From Streptomyces sp. HUAS MG91 (GTDB lineage: Bacteria > Actinomycetota > Actinomycetes > Streptomycetales > Streptomycetaceae), in the NCBI RefSeq assembly GCF_040529335.1, contig NZ_CP159534.1:6696001-6760000 (forward strand): a stretch of DNA of 64,000 bases, given 5' to 3'. The stretch's first letter is position 1. Every line of letters begins with the position of its first letter. Under the pieces are notes generated by a model. It worked only from the letters and a program-made list of their open reading frames with translations, was not told the origin of the DNA and ran no database searches. Shown piece after piece: positions 35,311 to 43,351 of the stretch. Position numbers and translations under genes: made by a program.

Positions 35311-36138
35311 GTGATCGACTGCCATGCCCATCTCTGGGACCCGGAGCGGGGGTTCGGCTGGATCCGGCCCGACAGCCCGCACCACCGCGCCTACGACGAG
35401 ACCGACCTGGCCCGCTCCGGCGCCGACGTCGACGAGCTGACCGGCGCGGTCCTCGTCGAGGCCGCGCGCGGCGACACGGGCGAGACCGGCGCCCTGCGCG
35501 CGCTGCGGCTGCGCCGCCCGGACCTGGTCGCCGGGTACGTGGGCAATCTCCACGTGCACGGCGAGGAGGGCCCCGGCCGGTTCCGCGAGCTGCTGCGGGA
35601 GTGGGGCGACACGGGCCCCAACGGCATGCGCATGGGCGGCACTTCACTGCCGGACACCCCCGCGTCCGCCCGCGCGCTGCTCCCGGTCCTGGACGCGTCC
35701 GGCCTGGTCCTCGAACTGAACCTGCACCACGGAGCACTCGCGGCCGCCGCCGACCTCGCGGACCGGCACCCCGGGCTCACCCTCGTCGTCGACCACCTCG
35801 GCAACCCGCCGAACCTCGCCACCGGCGACCCGGGGGAGTGGTACCGCGGCCTGGAAGCGGCGATGGCCGCACCGAACGTGCTGGTGAAGATCTCCGGCCT
35901 GCTGACCCAGCAGCACGGCGTTCCCCCCGAGCGCGTCGCCGGCCTGGTGCGGCACGTGGTCGACGCGCTCGGCCCCGACCGCTGCCTCGTCGGCTCCGAC
36001 TGGCCGATCTGTCTGCCGCGTGGCACCCGCGCCGACTCGCTCGCCCTGTCCCGCGCCGGACTCGACCGGCTGACGCCCGAGGAACGCGGGCGCGTGCTGC
36101 GCGACAACGCCGTCCGGGCGTACCGGCTGCGCTGTTGA
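35311..36138 (+). CDS. amidohydrolase-family lactonase (sugar lactone hydrolase-like)
   Basis: A 275-residue amidohydrolase_2 barrel protein. The metal-site motifs are DCHAHLWD (His5, His7), VVDHLGNPP and GSDWPICLP with the catalytic Asp. It resembles L-fucono-1,5- and L-rhamnono-lactone hydrolases, which open the lactone made by a sugar dehydrogenase, and so could follow the aldo/keto reductase. GTG 35311 has GGGAG six bases upstream. An operator copy lies 49 bases upstream, with another just after the gene before the esterase. Confidence 0.82.
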   Translation: MIDCHAHLWDPERGFGWIRPDSPHHRAYDETDLARSGADVDELTGAVLVEAARGDTGETGALRALRLRRPDLVAGYVGNLHVHGEEGPGRFRELLREWGDTGPNGMRMGGTSLPDTPASARALLPVLDASGLVLELNLHHGALAAAADLADRHPGLTLVVDHLGNPPNLATGDPGEWYRGLEAAMAAPNVLVKISGLLTQQHGVPPERVAGLVRHVVDALGPDRCLVGSDWPICLPRGTRADSLALSRAGLDRLTPEERGRVLRDNAVRAYRLRC

Positions 36139-36172
36139 CAGTGTTCGAACGCCCCTGATTCGATTCTCTCGA

Positions 36173-36189
36173 TGATCGATAGGCGATGA
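36173..36189. promoter_or_regulatory. regulon operator, copy 2
   Basis: TGATCGATAGGCGATGA keeps ATCG-ATAGG-CGAT. It is 41 bases before the acetyl esterase start and 35 bases after the lactonase stop. Confidence 0.7.
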
Positions 36190-36229
36190 CCGGCCCACGA
36201 TCCGGCCCCGACCTCCGCGGAGATGCCCC

Positions 36230-37216
36230 ATGGCCCATTTCGACCTGCCCCTGGACGAGTTGGAGAGATACCGACCCGAGCTGCCCGAGCCGGCCGACCT
36301 CGACGCGTTCTGGCGGCGGACGCTCGCCGAGCAGGAGCCGTTCGGCGTCGACGCGACGTTCACGCCGGTGCACAACGGGCTCGCGACGATCGACACCTTC
36401 GACGTGACCTTCGCCGGGTACGGCGGACACCCCGTGCGCGGCTGGTTGCAGCTGCCGGTCACCCGCACCGGGCCGCTGCCGGTTGTCGTCGAGTACCTGG
36501 GCTACGGCAGCGGCCGCGGCGCCCCGCACGAGAAGCGGCTGTGGGCGGACGCCGGGTACGCGCACTTCGTCATGGACACCCGCGGGCAGGGCGCCGACAC
36601 GCCCGACCCCGACCCGGCCACCGGCGACATCGCCGCCGCCGGCTTCCTCACCCGGGGCGTCCTCGACCCGGAGCGCTACTTCTACCGGCGGCTGTACACG
36701 GACGCCGTGCGCGCCGTCGCCGCCGCGCGCTCGCACCCGGCCGTCGACCCGGCCCGTACCGTGGTCACCGGCACCAGTCAGGGCGGCGGCATCGCGCTCG
36801 CCGCGGCGGGGCTCGTCCCCGACCTGGTGGCCGTGATGCCGGACGTGCCGTTCCTGTGCCACTTCCCGCGGGCCACCACGATCACCGACGCGATCCCGTA
36901 CGTCGAGGTCACCAAGTTCGTGAAGCTGCACCGCGAGCACGCCGCCACGGTCGCCCGCACCCTGTCCTACTTCGACGGCGCCTCGCTGGCCCGCCGGGCG
37001 AACGCGCCGACGCTGTTCTCGGTCGGCCTGATGGACCACATATGCCCGCCCTCCACCGTGTACGCGGCGTTCAACCACTACGGTGCCGAGCGGGGCCTGG
37101 ACCAGGCCGACAAGCGGATCGAGGTGTACCCCTTCAACGACCACGAGGGCGGCGGCCCCGACCACGAGGTCGTCAAACTGGCCTGGCTGGCCAAGCAGTT
37201 GGAAACCTCGATGTGA
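36230..37216 (+). CDS. CE7 acetyl esterase (acetylxylan esterase/cephalosporin C deacetylase type)
   Basis: A 328-residue alpha/beta hydrolase of carbohydrate esterase family 7. Marks are the N-terminal PELPEPADLDAFWRRTL helix, YLGYGSGRGAPHEKRLW, MDTRGQGADTPDPDP, GTSQGGGIAL with nucleophile Ser183, MDHICPPSTV with Asp269 and FNDHEGGGPDHE with His305. No signal peptide, so it removes acetyl groups from short imported sugars. GGAG precedes the ATG by seven bases. Operators flank the gene on both sides. Deacetylation would make imported oligosaccharides accessible to the intracellular fucosidase and lyase. Confidence 0.9.
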   Translation: MAHFDLPLDELERYRPELPEPADLDAFWRRTLAEQEPFGVDATFTPVHNGLATIDTFDVTFAGYGGHPVRGWLQLPVTRTGPLPVVVEYLGYGSGRGAPHEKRLWADAGYAHFVMDTRGQGADTPDPDPATGDIAAAGFLTRGVLDPERYFYRRLYTDAVRAVAAARSHPAVDPARTVVTGTSQGGGIALAAAGLVPDLVAVMPDVPFLCHFPRATTITDAIPYVEVTKFVKLHREHAATVARTLSYFDGASLARRANAPTLFSVGLMDHICPPSTVYAAFNHYGAERGLDQADKRIEVYPFNDHEGGGPDHEVVKLAWLAKQLETSM

Positions 37217-37218
37217 CT

Positions 37219-37235
37219 CCATCGATAGACGATGG
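37219..37235. promoter_or_regulatory. regulon operator, copy 3 (perfect), before the regulator
   Basis: CCATCGATAGACGATGG is a perfect 6-bp inverted repeat with the 5-base spacer ATAGA. It is 68 bases before the GntR/FCD gene, as expected for autoregulation, and begins two bases after the esterase stop. Confidence 0.75.
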
Positions 37236-37303
37236 GCGCGTACGATGGGCCGCATACCCGTATCTGGACCAACTGACGTGCCCCAGCGCAGGATTGGGAA
37301 TTC

Positions 37304-38041
37304 ATGGCATCTAACGCGTCGGGTGGCTTCGTCTCCACGCTGGCCACCAACAAGGACCGGTTCCGCAAGACCCTGATCTCCGACCAGGTGTACGAACTGC
37401 TCCGCCAGGCGGTCGTGGACGGTGACCTCGGACCCAACGACCGGGTCGTGGAGTCGGAGATCGCCCGCCGGCTCGGCGTGAGCCAGGCCCCGGTGCGCGA
37501 GGCGGTCAAGCGGCTCGCCCGCGAGGGGCTGCTCATGCATGTCCCGCGGCGCGGCCACTTCGTCGTCGAGATCTCCTCCGAGGACGCCGAGTACGCCCGC
37601 CAGGTGCGCGAACCGCTGGAGCGGCTGGCCGCGCAGCTCGCCGCCGAGCACATCACCGACGAGCAGCTCGGCGAGCTGGACGCGCTGGTGGAGCGGATGC
37701 ACGAGGCGGTCGCCGCGAGCGACGTCAGCGCCTTCCGCACCGCCGACATAGAGTTCCACACCGTGGTCAGCCAGTGCGCGGGCAACCCGTTCCTGATCCG
37801 CATGTGGGAGGTCATCGAGCCGAGCCTGCGCACCCTGCGGGCCATCTCCGACCCGCTCTTCGACGGCGACTGGCAGGCCATGGCCCATGAACACGGGCGC
37901 CTGGTCGACCTGTTGCGCGACGGGGAGGCCGACAAGGCGGCCGCGGCGTTCGCCGACCACGCCGCGGGCCGCGGACCGGTGCCGGACGCTCGGGAGACGA
38001 AGAGGCCCCGCAAGAAGGCGGCCGCCGCCAAGCGCAGGTGA
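37304..38041 (+). CDS. GntR/FCD regulator, likely controller of the polysaccharide locus
   Basis: A 245-residue GntR-type regulator. Winged helix at about 22-90 with recognition region RLGVSQAPVREAVKRLAREGLL, then an FCD domain (about 98-220) with the metal-binding pattern (His about 139 in EFHTVV, His about 199 in EHGRLV). A Lys/Arg-rich tail (RPRKKAAAAKRR) is unusual and may add nonspecific DNA affinity. It sits in the middle of the locus and has an operator copy upstream. It is therefore the best candidate for the protein that binds all copies; the inducer would be a sugar acid or oligosaccharide from the pathway. A strong terminator follows. Confidence 0.85.
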   Translation: MASNASGGFVSTLATNKDRFRKTLISDQVYELLRQAVVDGDLGPNDRVVESEIARRLGVSQAPVREAVKRLAREGLLMHVPRRGHFVVEISSEDAEYARQVREPLERLAAQLAAEHITDEQLGELDALVERMHEAVAASDVSAFRTADIEFHTVVSQCAGNPFLIRMWEVIEPSLRTLRAISDPLFDGDWQAMAHEHGRLVDLLRDGEADKAAAAFADHAAGRGPVPDARETKRPRKKAAAAKRR

Positions 38042-38054
38042 GCGGACCACGCGA

Positions 38055-38086
38055 AGGGCCCGAGCCGGATCTCCGGCTCGGGCCCT
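38055..38086. terminator. bidirectional terminator between regulator and beta-helix gene
   Basis: AGGGCCCGAGCCGG and CCGGCTCGGGCCCT form a perfect 14-bp stem with a 4-base loop between two convergent genes. Confidence 0.85.
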
Positions 38087-38104
38087 CTTCACGTCGCCCA
38101 CAGG

Positions 38105-40078
38105 TCAACGGCGGGCGCCCGCCGTCCACTTGGGCGCACCGTACTGGTACGCGCCCAGGCTCGGCGCCGGATCCGTGGACCCGCCGTTGACGCCCGGCAC
38201 CGCGAGGCCCACGTTGCGGGCCGGCGAGTCGGCCGCCAGCCGGTAGTCGTGCCCGGCGGCGTCCACGAAGCGCGGGTCGACCGTCTCCAGCATGTTGTGG
38301 TCGGCCACCAGCCCGCCGGCCGAGGCGCCGTCCAGGCCCTTGATCGGGCCGATGTTGTTGGCGATGTGCGTGCCCGTGGACTGGCCGGCCTCCTTGACGT
38401 AGAAGAGCGTCATCCCGCCGGTGTTGTTGTACACGCCGTTGTCGTGCGAACCGGTGCCCAGACCGTTCAGCATCACCGTGCCCTCGCGGTTGCCCCAGCC
38501 GACGTTGTTGGCGATGACGAGATCGCTCTGCCCGTTGTCGGCGTAGACCCCGGAGATGCCGAACGTCGTGGACGTGGTGGTCGGCGACGGGTCGTGCAGC
38601 ACGTTGTGGTCGATGGACGTGCCCATCATGTACGCGCTGCAACAGGTGTAGATCGCGGCCACGTCCAGGCTCAGCCGGGCGTACCCGGAGATGTCGTTGT
38701 ACGCGATCGTGTCCTTGCCCGGGGTGAGGCCGTCCACGGTGTTCCACTGCAGGTTGATGCCGCTGCGGCCGACCCGCGAGATGGTGTTGTGGGTGACCGT
38801 CTGGCTGTTGCCCTGCACGGCGATGCCGGCCGCGTAGGTGCCCATGTAGTCCACGTCGTGGATCACGTTGTCGGTGGCCGTGTTGTTCTGGCCGCGCAGC
38901 GCGACCCCGTTCCCGGCGCTCAGCGACAGATCGCTGTTCACGATCTTGTTGTACGTGCCGTCGAGGACGATGCCGGTGTCACCGACGCCGCGCGTCACCG
39001 TCGACCCGCAGTCCGTCGCGCCCTGCGTGATGTTCGTGTAGTGCGACAGGTACGTACCGGTGATGCCGTCGAGGGTCACGCCCGTGCTGCCGGCGCCGGT
39101 CCTGATCGTCGTGGCGAACAGCTTGACGCCCTTGACCGTGGTGTGGCTCGCGCCCGTCAGGTCGAAGCCCAGGGTGCGCCGCTTGACCTGCACCGTGTGG
39201 TTGTCCGGGTCGTCGTCCCCGTACACGTAGAGCCGCTTGGCCGTCGGGTCGTAGAACCACTCGCCGGGGTGCGCGAGTTCACCGATCTTCCCGGACAGGG
39301 CGTACCGCGTCTCCTTGGGTACGACCTTGTGGACGCACGGCGGCGCCACGTCGAGGGTCACCGAGCCGACCGCCGAGCTCTGCACCGTGCCGGTGGCGGA
39401 GATGTACCAGTAGCCGGTGAGGGCACGCGCGCCGTTCCAGTATCCCGCCGGGCGGGTCAGGTCCGCGTCGGCGATCGTGGCGTCCGCGCTGCCCGCACCG
39501 GCGTACTGGAGCGTGGGGTTGAGCAGGTCCGTGCCCGGATAAGGCCATTGGGCCTCGATGTCCATCTTCTTGTCGGTGAACACCTGCACCGTGGACACGT
39601 CGGAGCCCAGGTCGACATCGGTGCTGTAGATGTGTCCGGCCGCCACCGCGTCGCTGAACTGCGAGTCGGCCGCGTACGGGTCCTTCTGGGCGATCGCGGT
39701 GACGTCGGCGGCGGTGACCGGGTCGAAGCCGGTGACCTTGGAGGCGCCGTTCACCGTCACGTCCGCGCCCACCGCGGCCCGGTAGGTGATCGGCTGCGCG
39801 GCGGTGCCGGAGCGGGCCGGGACCACCGTCTCCTCGTAGTTGCCCGACACGATCTCGCAGGTGTCACCCGGCACCATCACGTCCGCGCACTTCTGGATGT
39901 GCCGGAAGGGGTTCGTGGCGTTCGTCCCCGGGTTGGCGTCGTCGCCGTAGGGGCCGACGTAGTAGGTCGTGGCCGCCTGGGCGCCGGCCGGACGGGCCGC
40001 GGCCGGATGCCCGGCCGCGACCACGGTCAGCGCGGTGAACAGGGCGGCTGCGGACAGATGTCTCCATCTCCTGGGCAC
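38105..40078 (-). CDS. secreted right-handed parallel beta-helix protein, probable polysaccharide lyase or hydrolase
   Basis: A 657-residue secreted protein. Signal peptide: LSAAALFTALTVVAAG, cleavage near AQA-AT at about 36. The mature protein starts YYVGPYGDDANPGTNATNPFRHIQKCADVMVPGDTCEIVSG split over residues 38-78, the opening of many pectin/alginate-type beta-helix enzymes. Residues about 310-640 show the coil pattern (NSDLSLSAGNGVALRGQNNTA, HNTISRVGRSGINLQ). It should cut a polyanionic or branched polysaccharide outside the cell and supply oligosaccharides to the ABC transporter. The exact lyase family cannot be named from the sequence. GTG start at 40078. Head of the intergenic gap to the permease is only 36 bases, so it is likely the last gene of the transporter operon. 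Confidence 0.75.
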   Translation of the reverse strand: MPRRWRHLSAAALFTALTVVAAGHPAAARPAGAQAATTYYVGPYGDDANPGTNATNPFRHIQKCADVMVPGDTCEIVSGNYEETVVPARSGTAAQPITYRAAVGADVTVNGASKVTGFDPVTAADVTAIAQKDPYAADSQFSDAVAAGHIYSTDVDLGSDVSTVQVFTDKKMDIEAQWPYPGTDLLNPTLQYAGAGSADATIADADLTRPAGYWNGARALTGYWYISATGTVQSSAVGSVTLDVAPPCVHKVVPKETRYALSGKIGELAHPGEWFYDPTAKRLYVYGDDDPDNHTVQVKRRTLGFDLTGASHTTVKGVKLFATTIRTGAGSTGVTLDGITGTYLSHYTNITQGATDCGSTVTRGVGDTGIVLDGTYNKIVNSDLSLSAGNGVALRGQNNTATDNVIHDVDYMGTYAAGIAVQGNSQTVTHNTISRVGRSGINLQWNTVDGLTPGKDTIAYNDISGYARLSLDVAAIYTCCSAYMMGTSIDHNVLHDPSPTTTSTTFGISGVYADNGQSDLVIANNVGWGNREGTVMLNGLGTGSHDNGVYNNTGGMTLFYVKEAGQSTGTHIANNIGPIKGLDGASAGGLVADHNMLETVDPRFVDAAGHDYRLAADSPARNVGLAVPGVNGGSTDPAPSLGAYQYGAPKWTAGARR

Positions 40079-40114
40079 TGCGTGATCCTTTCCTCTGGGG
40101 ACGACAAGAGACGG

Positions 40115-41041
40115 TCAGCCCTTCACGGCACCGACCGTGAGACCGCTGATGATGTGGCGCTGCATGTAGATGAAGAAGATGACGACGGGCGCGACCGCGA
40201 GCAGCAGGTTCGGGAACACCTTCGTCAGGTCCGTCGAGTACTGGCTGATGCCGGCGTAGATCGCCGTCGTCACCGTGTAGTGCCCGGAGGACGGGCTGAG
40301 CAGGATCTGCGGGGAGATGAAGTCGTTCCAGATCCCTATGGAGTTGAGGATCAGCACGGTGACCACCGCCGGACGCATCAGCGGGAAGATGATGGTCCAG
40401 AAGGTGCGGTAGCGGCCCGCGCCGTCGATCGTCGCCGCGTGGTCGATGTCCACCGGGATCGTCCGGATGAACCCGACGAACAGGAAGATGCTCACCGGCA
40501 GCGTGGACGCCACGTCGTGCGCCACCAGACCCGTCACCGTGTTCGCCAGACCGATCTCCCGCAGCACGTAGATCACCGGGATGATCACGGCAGCGCCGGG
40601 GATGAACGTGCCCGCGAGGAAGTACAGCAGCACCAGCTGCGTGCGCTTCTTCAGGCTGCGGGCGATCGCGTACGCGGCCGGTCCCGCCAGCACGATGCAC
40701 AGCACGTCCACCATCACGACCAGGAACAGCGTGAAGCCGTAGCCGCCGATCACGTTGAACTGCGGGCTGCTGATCGCCGCGCCCATGTGCTCGAAGGTGA
40801 GCCCGCCGAGCGGGATCGAGAACGGGTTGTCGAGGATCTCCTGCTGCGACTTGAACGCGTTGACGATCAGCAGATAGATCGGCACGACCATCACGACGAA
40901 CAGCACCCCGAGCAGCGCCCAGCGCACCGGCGACCGGCTCTCCTCGCGCTCGACGCTCCCGCCGCCGTCGTCCCGGCCGGCGGGCCGGGCCTTCGGCCGC
41001 TTGCGGGCCGCCGCCTCGGGATCTGCCTCTAGTACCACCAC
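40115..41041 (-). CDS. sugar ABC transporter permease (MalG type)
   Basis: A 308-residue inner membrane permease of the carbohydrate ABC class CUT1. Six spans follow a 45-residue cytoplasmic N-terminus rich in Arg/Glu. The EAA loop is HAATIDGAGRYRTFWTIIFPLMRPA. It pairs with the MalF-type permease encoded just upstream. Several GTG codons in a row (41044, 41041, 41038) follow AGGAG; 41041 has the best spacing. No ATPase gene is in the locus, as is usual in Streptomyces, where the shared ATPase MsiK serves many sugar importers. Confidence 0.88.
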   Translation of the reverse strand: MVVLEADPEAAARKRPKARPAGRDDGGGSVEREESRSPVRWALLGVLFVVMVVPIYLLIVNAFKSQQEILDNPFSIPLGGLTFEHMGAAISSPQFNVIGGYGFTLFLVVMVDVLCIVLAGPAAYAIARSLKKRTQLVLLYFLAGTFIPGAAVIIPVIYVLREIGLANTVTGLVAHDVASTLPVSIFLFVGFIRTIPVDIDHAATIDGAGRYRTFWTIIFPLMRPAVVTVLILNSIGIWNDFISPQILLSPSSGHYTVTTAIYAGISQYSTDLTKVFPNLLLAVAPVVIFFIYMQRHIISGLTVGAVKG

Positions 41042-41051
41042 CACCGGCTCC

Positions 41052-41975
41052 TCACCGACCTGTCGCTGCCTGGTCCTGGCGGTTGCGCAGCGCCGTCACG
41101 AAGAGGGCGAGCACGGCGGACACCACCATCAGGAACACGGCCTGAGCGGTCGCGTAGCCGACCTTGGTGCCCTCGAAGGACCGGGCGAGAATGAGATACG
41201 TGAACGTCTGCGTCGATCCCGCGGGACCGCCGCCGGTGAGGCTGACGACGATGTCGTAGGCCCGGATCAGCCCCACCAGATTCAGCACCGTCGCCACCGT
41301 CACCACGGGCGCGATCATGGGGATCACGACCCGGGTGTTGATCTGCCGCTTGCTCGCGCCGTCGATCGCGGCGGCCTCCAGCAACTCGGCCGGGACGGTC
41401 TGGAGCGCCGCCACGAACAGCACCACGTTGAACCCGAAGCCCGCCCACACGATGACCCCGATCAGGGAGATCACCGCGAACTTCTCGTCGAAGAGGAAGC
41501 CGACCGGCTCGATGCCGAACTTGGCGAGGGTGTTGTTGATGGCCCCGTTCGTCCCGAGGATCGCCGCCCACAGATAGCCGAGGATCAGCGCGCTGATCAC
41601 GTGCGGGAAGTAGGCGACGGCCCGGAAGAAGGAGTTGGCGCGCGAACGCCCCTTGAGCGCGAGCGCGTAGACCAGCCCCAGGCCCACCATCAGCACGGTG
41701 CCGACCACGGAGATCAGGCCGGTCACGTACCAGGCGTCGGACGAACTCGGGTCGTCGAACAGGTGCTTGTAGTTGTCGAGTCCGATGAACGCGGCGGTCG
41801 AGAAGCCGTCCCAGTCGGTGAGGCTCAGATACACCGCCACACCGACCGGTACGACCGTCATCACCGTGTAGAGCAGGACCGCCGGGCCCATCATCCCGAA
41901 GGAGAGCGCCGACTCGCGCAGCCGGACCCGGCGGCGGACGCGCCGCTGTGTGTCGGTCAGCCCTGCGAGTTCCAC
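41052..41975 (-). CDS. sugar ABC transporter permease (MalF type)
   Basis: A 307-residue permease with six predicted spans and the EAA loop ELLEAAAIDGASKRQINTRVVIPMI. Its N-terminus is basic (RRVRRRVRLRE). The GTG start at 41975 lies inside the end of the binding-protein gene (overlap about 19 bases), which fits tight coupling; no ATG occurs before the first span. It forms the membrane channel with the MalG-type protein. Confidence 0.87.
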   Translation of the reverse strand: MELAGLTDTQRRVRRRVRLRESALSFGMMGPAVLLYTVMTVVPVGVAVYLSLTDWDGFSTAAFIGLDNYKHLFDDPSSSDAWYVTGLISVVGTVLMVGLGLVYALALKGRSRANSFFRAVAYFPHVISALILGYLWAAILGTNGAINNTLAKFGIEPVGFLFDEKFAVISLIGVIVWAGFGFNVVLFVAALQTVPAELLEAAAIDGASKRQINTRVVIPMIAPVVTVATVLNLVGLIRAYDIVVSLTGGGPAGSTQTFTYLILARSFEGTKVGYATAQAVFLMVVSAVLALFVTALRNRQDQAATGR

Positions 41976-43201
41976 CACTTGTCCAATCCGTCGGCGACGG
42001 CCTTGGGGGACGCGCCCGTGTACAGGGACTGGATCTGCTTGTTCAGCTCGTCGCTGTACCCGGCGATCGGCGTGTTCGCCCCCGACTTCACGATCACCGA
42101 CGGCGTCTTGTCGAGGATCTTCTGCACGGAGGTGCCGAGGCTCGACATGGGGTACGAGAAGCCGGAGCGCAGATTGCCGTCCGAGGCCAGCTGGCTCTTG
42201 ATGGCCTTCGGGTCGGTGGTCGCCCACTTCACGAAGTCGATCGCCTCGGCCTTGTGCGGCGACTTGTTCACCACGACGTACGGGTTGGAGATGTTGCCGA
42301 ACTGGCCGGACGGGTAGGCCCCGTCGGTCGGCATGGAGAACACCCCGATGTTGTCGCTCTTCTTCGCGGCGTCGGCGGCGGGCACGAAGTACGAACCCAT
42401 GATGTACATCGCCGACTTGCCGTTCAGGAACGCCGTCTGGCCGTCCGCGTAGGTGACGCCGAGCGCGCTCTTCTCCAGGTAGCCCTTGTCGATCCAGCCC
42501 TTGTACTGCTTCAGGTAGTCGACGTAGCCGCTGTCGGCGAAGGAGACCTTGCCCGCGGTGCGCTGGGCCGTCCACTTGGGGTTGTCGGTGAGGACGCCCG
42601 CGTCGGCCATCATCGAGAACTGCGAGCCGGTCACCCACTGGCCGGCCGTCTGGAGCGGCTTGTAGCCCGCGCCCTTCAGCTTGCCCATGGCCGCCGTGAA
42701 GTCGTCCATGGTGCGGATCGTCGAGGCGTCGAGTCCGGCCTTCTCGAAGGCGGCCTTGTCGTAGAAGACGAGCGACTGTATCTGCTCGCCCACGCCGACC
42801 ACATAGCGCTTGCCGCCCACGGCGTACTGGCCGGCCAGCGGCGTCTTGGCGGTCCAGGACTCGTCGCTCAGGTCGGCGAAGAGCGAGGCGGTCTCGGCGG
42901 TCGGCACGATCTGCTGGGCGACGTCCGGCGGGTCGCCCGCCGCGAGGTCCTGCCGCAGCTTCGCGTCGGCCGAGATGGTGCCGGTCAGTTCGAGCTTGAC
43001 CGTCACTCCGGGATGCGCCTTCTCGTACCGGGCGAAGAGGTCGTTCCAGTACTTCTCCGTCAGGTTCGGCGTGATGTTCACGATGACGCGGAGGGTCGTG
43101 CCCCCCGCGGCCTGGTCGGATCCGCCGCCGCAGGCGACGGCCGACGCCATCACCAGGGGAGCCACGGCGAGTCCGCAGGCACGGCGCCACATTGTTCTCA
43201 T
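41957..43201 (-). CDS. sugar-binding lipoprotein of the ABC importer
   Basis: A 414-residue extracellular solute-binding protein family 1 lipoprotein, with lipobox ASAVAC (Cys24). Typical features are YEKAHPGVTVKLELTG, FYDKAAFEKAGLDASTIRTMDDF and the Trp-rich C-terminus (LDKWWNSQG). It presents an oligosaccharide to the two permeases. The gene begins the transport operon. Two operator-like sites lie within 150 bases upstream, so import is probably controlled with the rest of the locus. Confidence 0.9.
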   Translation of the reverse strand: MRTMWRRACGLAVAPLVMASAVACGGGSDQAAGGTTLRVIVNITPNLTEKYWNDLFARYEKAHPGVTVKLELTGTISADAKLRQDLAAGDPPDVAQQIVPTAETASLFADLSDESWTAKTPLAGQYAVGGKRYVVGVGEQIQSLVFYDKAAFEKAGLDASTIRTMDDFTAAMGKLKGAGYKPLQTAGQWVTGSQFSMMADAGVLTDNPKWTAQRTAGKVSFADSGYVDYLKQYKGWIDKGYLEKSALGVTYADGQTAFLNGKSAMYIMGSYFVPAADAAKKSDNIGVFSMPTDGAYPSGQFGNISNPYVVVNKSPHKAEAIDFVKWATTDPKAIKSQLASDGNLRSGFSYPMSSLGTSVQKILDKTPSVIVKSGANTPIAGYSDELNKQIQSLYTGASPKAVADGLDKWWNSQG

Positions 43202-43230
43202 CGGGACACGCTCCGTTGCGTAGTCGTGAA

Positions 43231-43247
43231 TAATCGATAGCTGGTGT
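43231..43247. promoter_or_regulatory. regulon operator, copy 4 (one half degenerate)
   Basis: TAATCGATAGCTGGTGT keeps ATCG-ATAGC, but the right half is TGGT instead of CGAT. It lies 30 bases before the binding-protein start. Confidence 0.5.
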
Positions 43248-43334
43248 TCAGTCGCAGGCTTCCCGGTGGAGCAGCGAGTGGGAGGTGGCCCGAGGGTGGG
43301 GGGGAGACGGGGGACGGTGCCCGCGTCTCAGCGA

Positions 43335-43351
43335 CTATCGTCTATCGATTG
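43335..43351. promoter_or_regulatory. regulon operator, copy 5
   Basis: CTATCGTCTATCGATTG is the reverse complement of CAATCGATAGACGATAG and keeps ATCG-ATAGA-CGAT. It overlaps the last codons of the heparinase-like gene and is 134 bases upstream of the binding-protein start. Confidence 0.65.

Noticed and set aside
40115..43201. Missing ABC transporter ATPase
   Set aside because: Not treated as a defect: many Streptomyces sugar importers use a shared MsiK ATPase encoded elsewhere.
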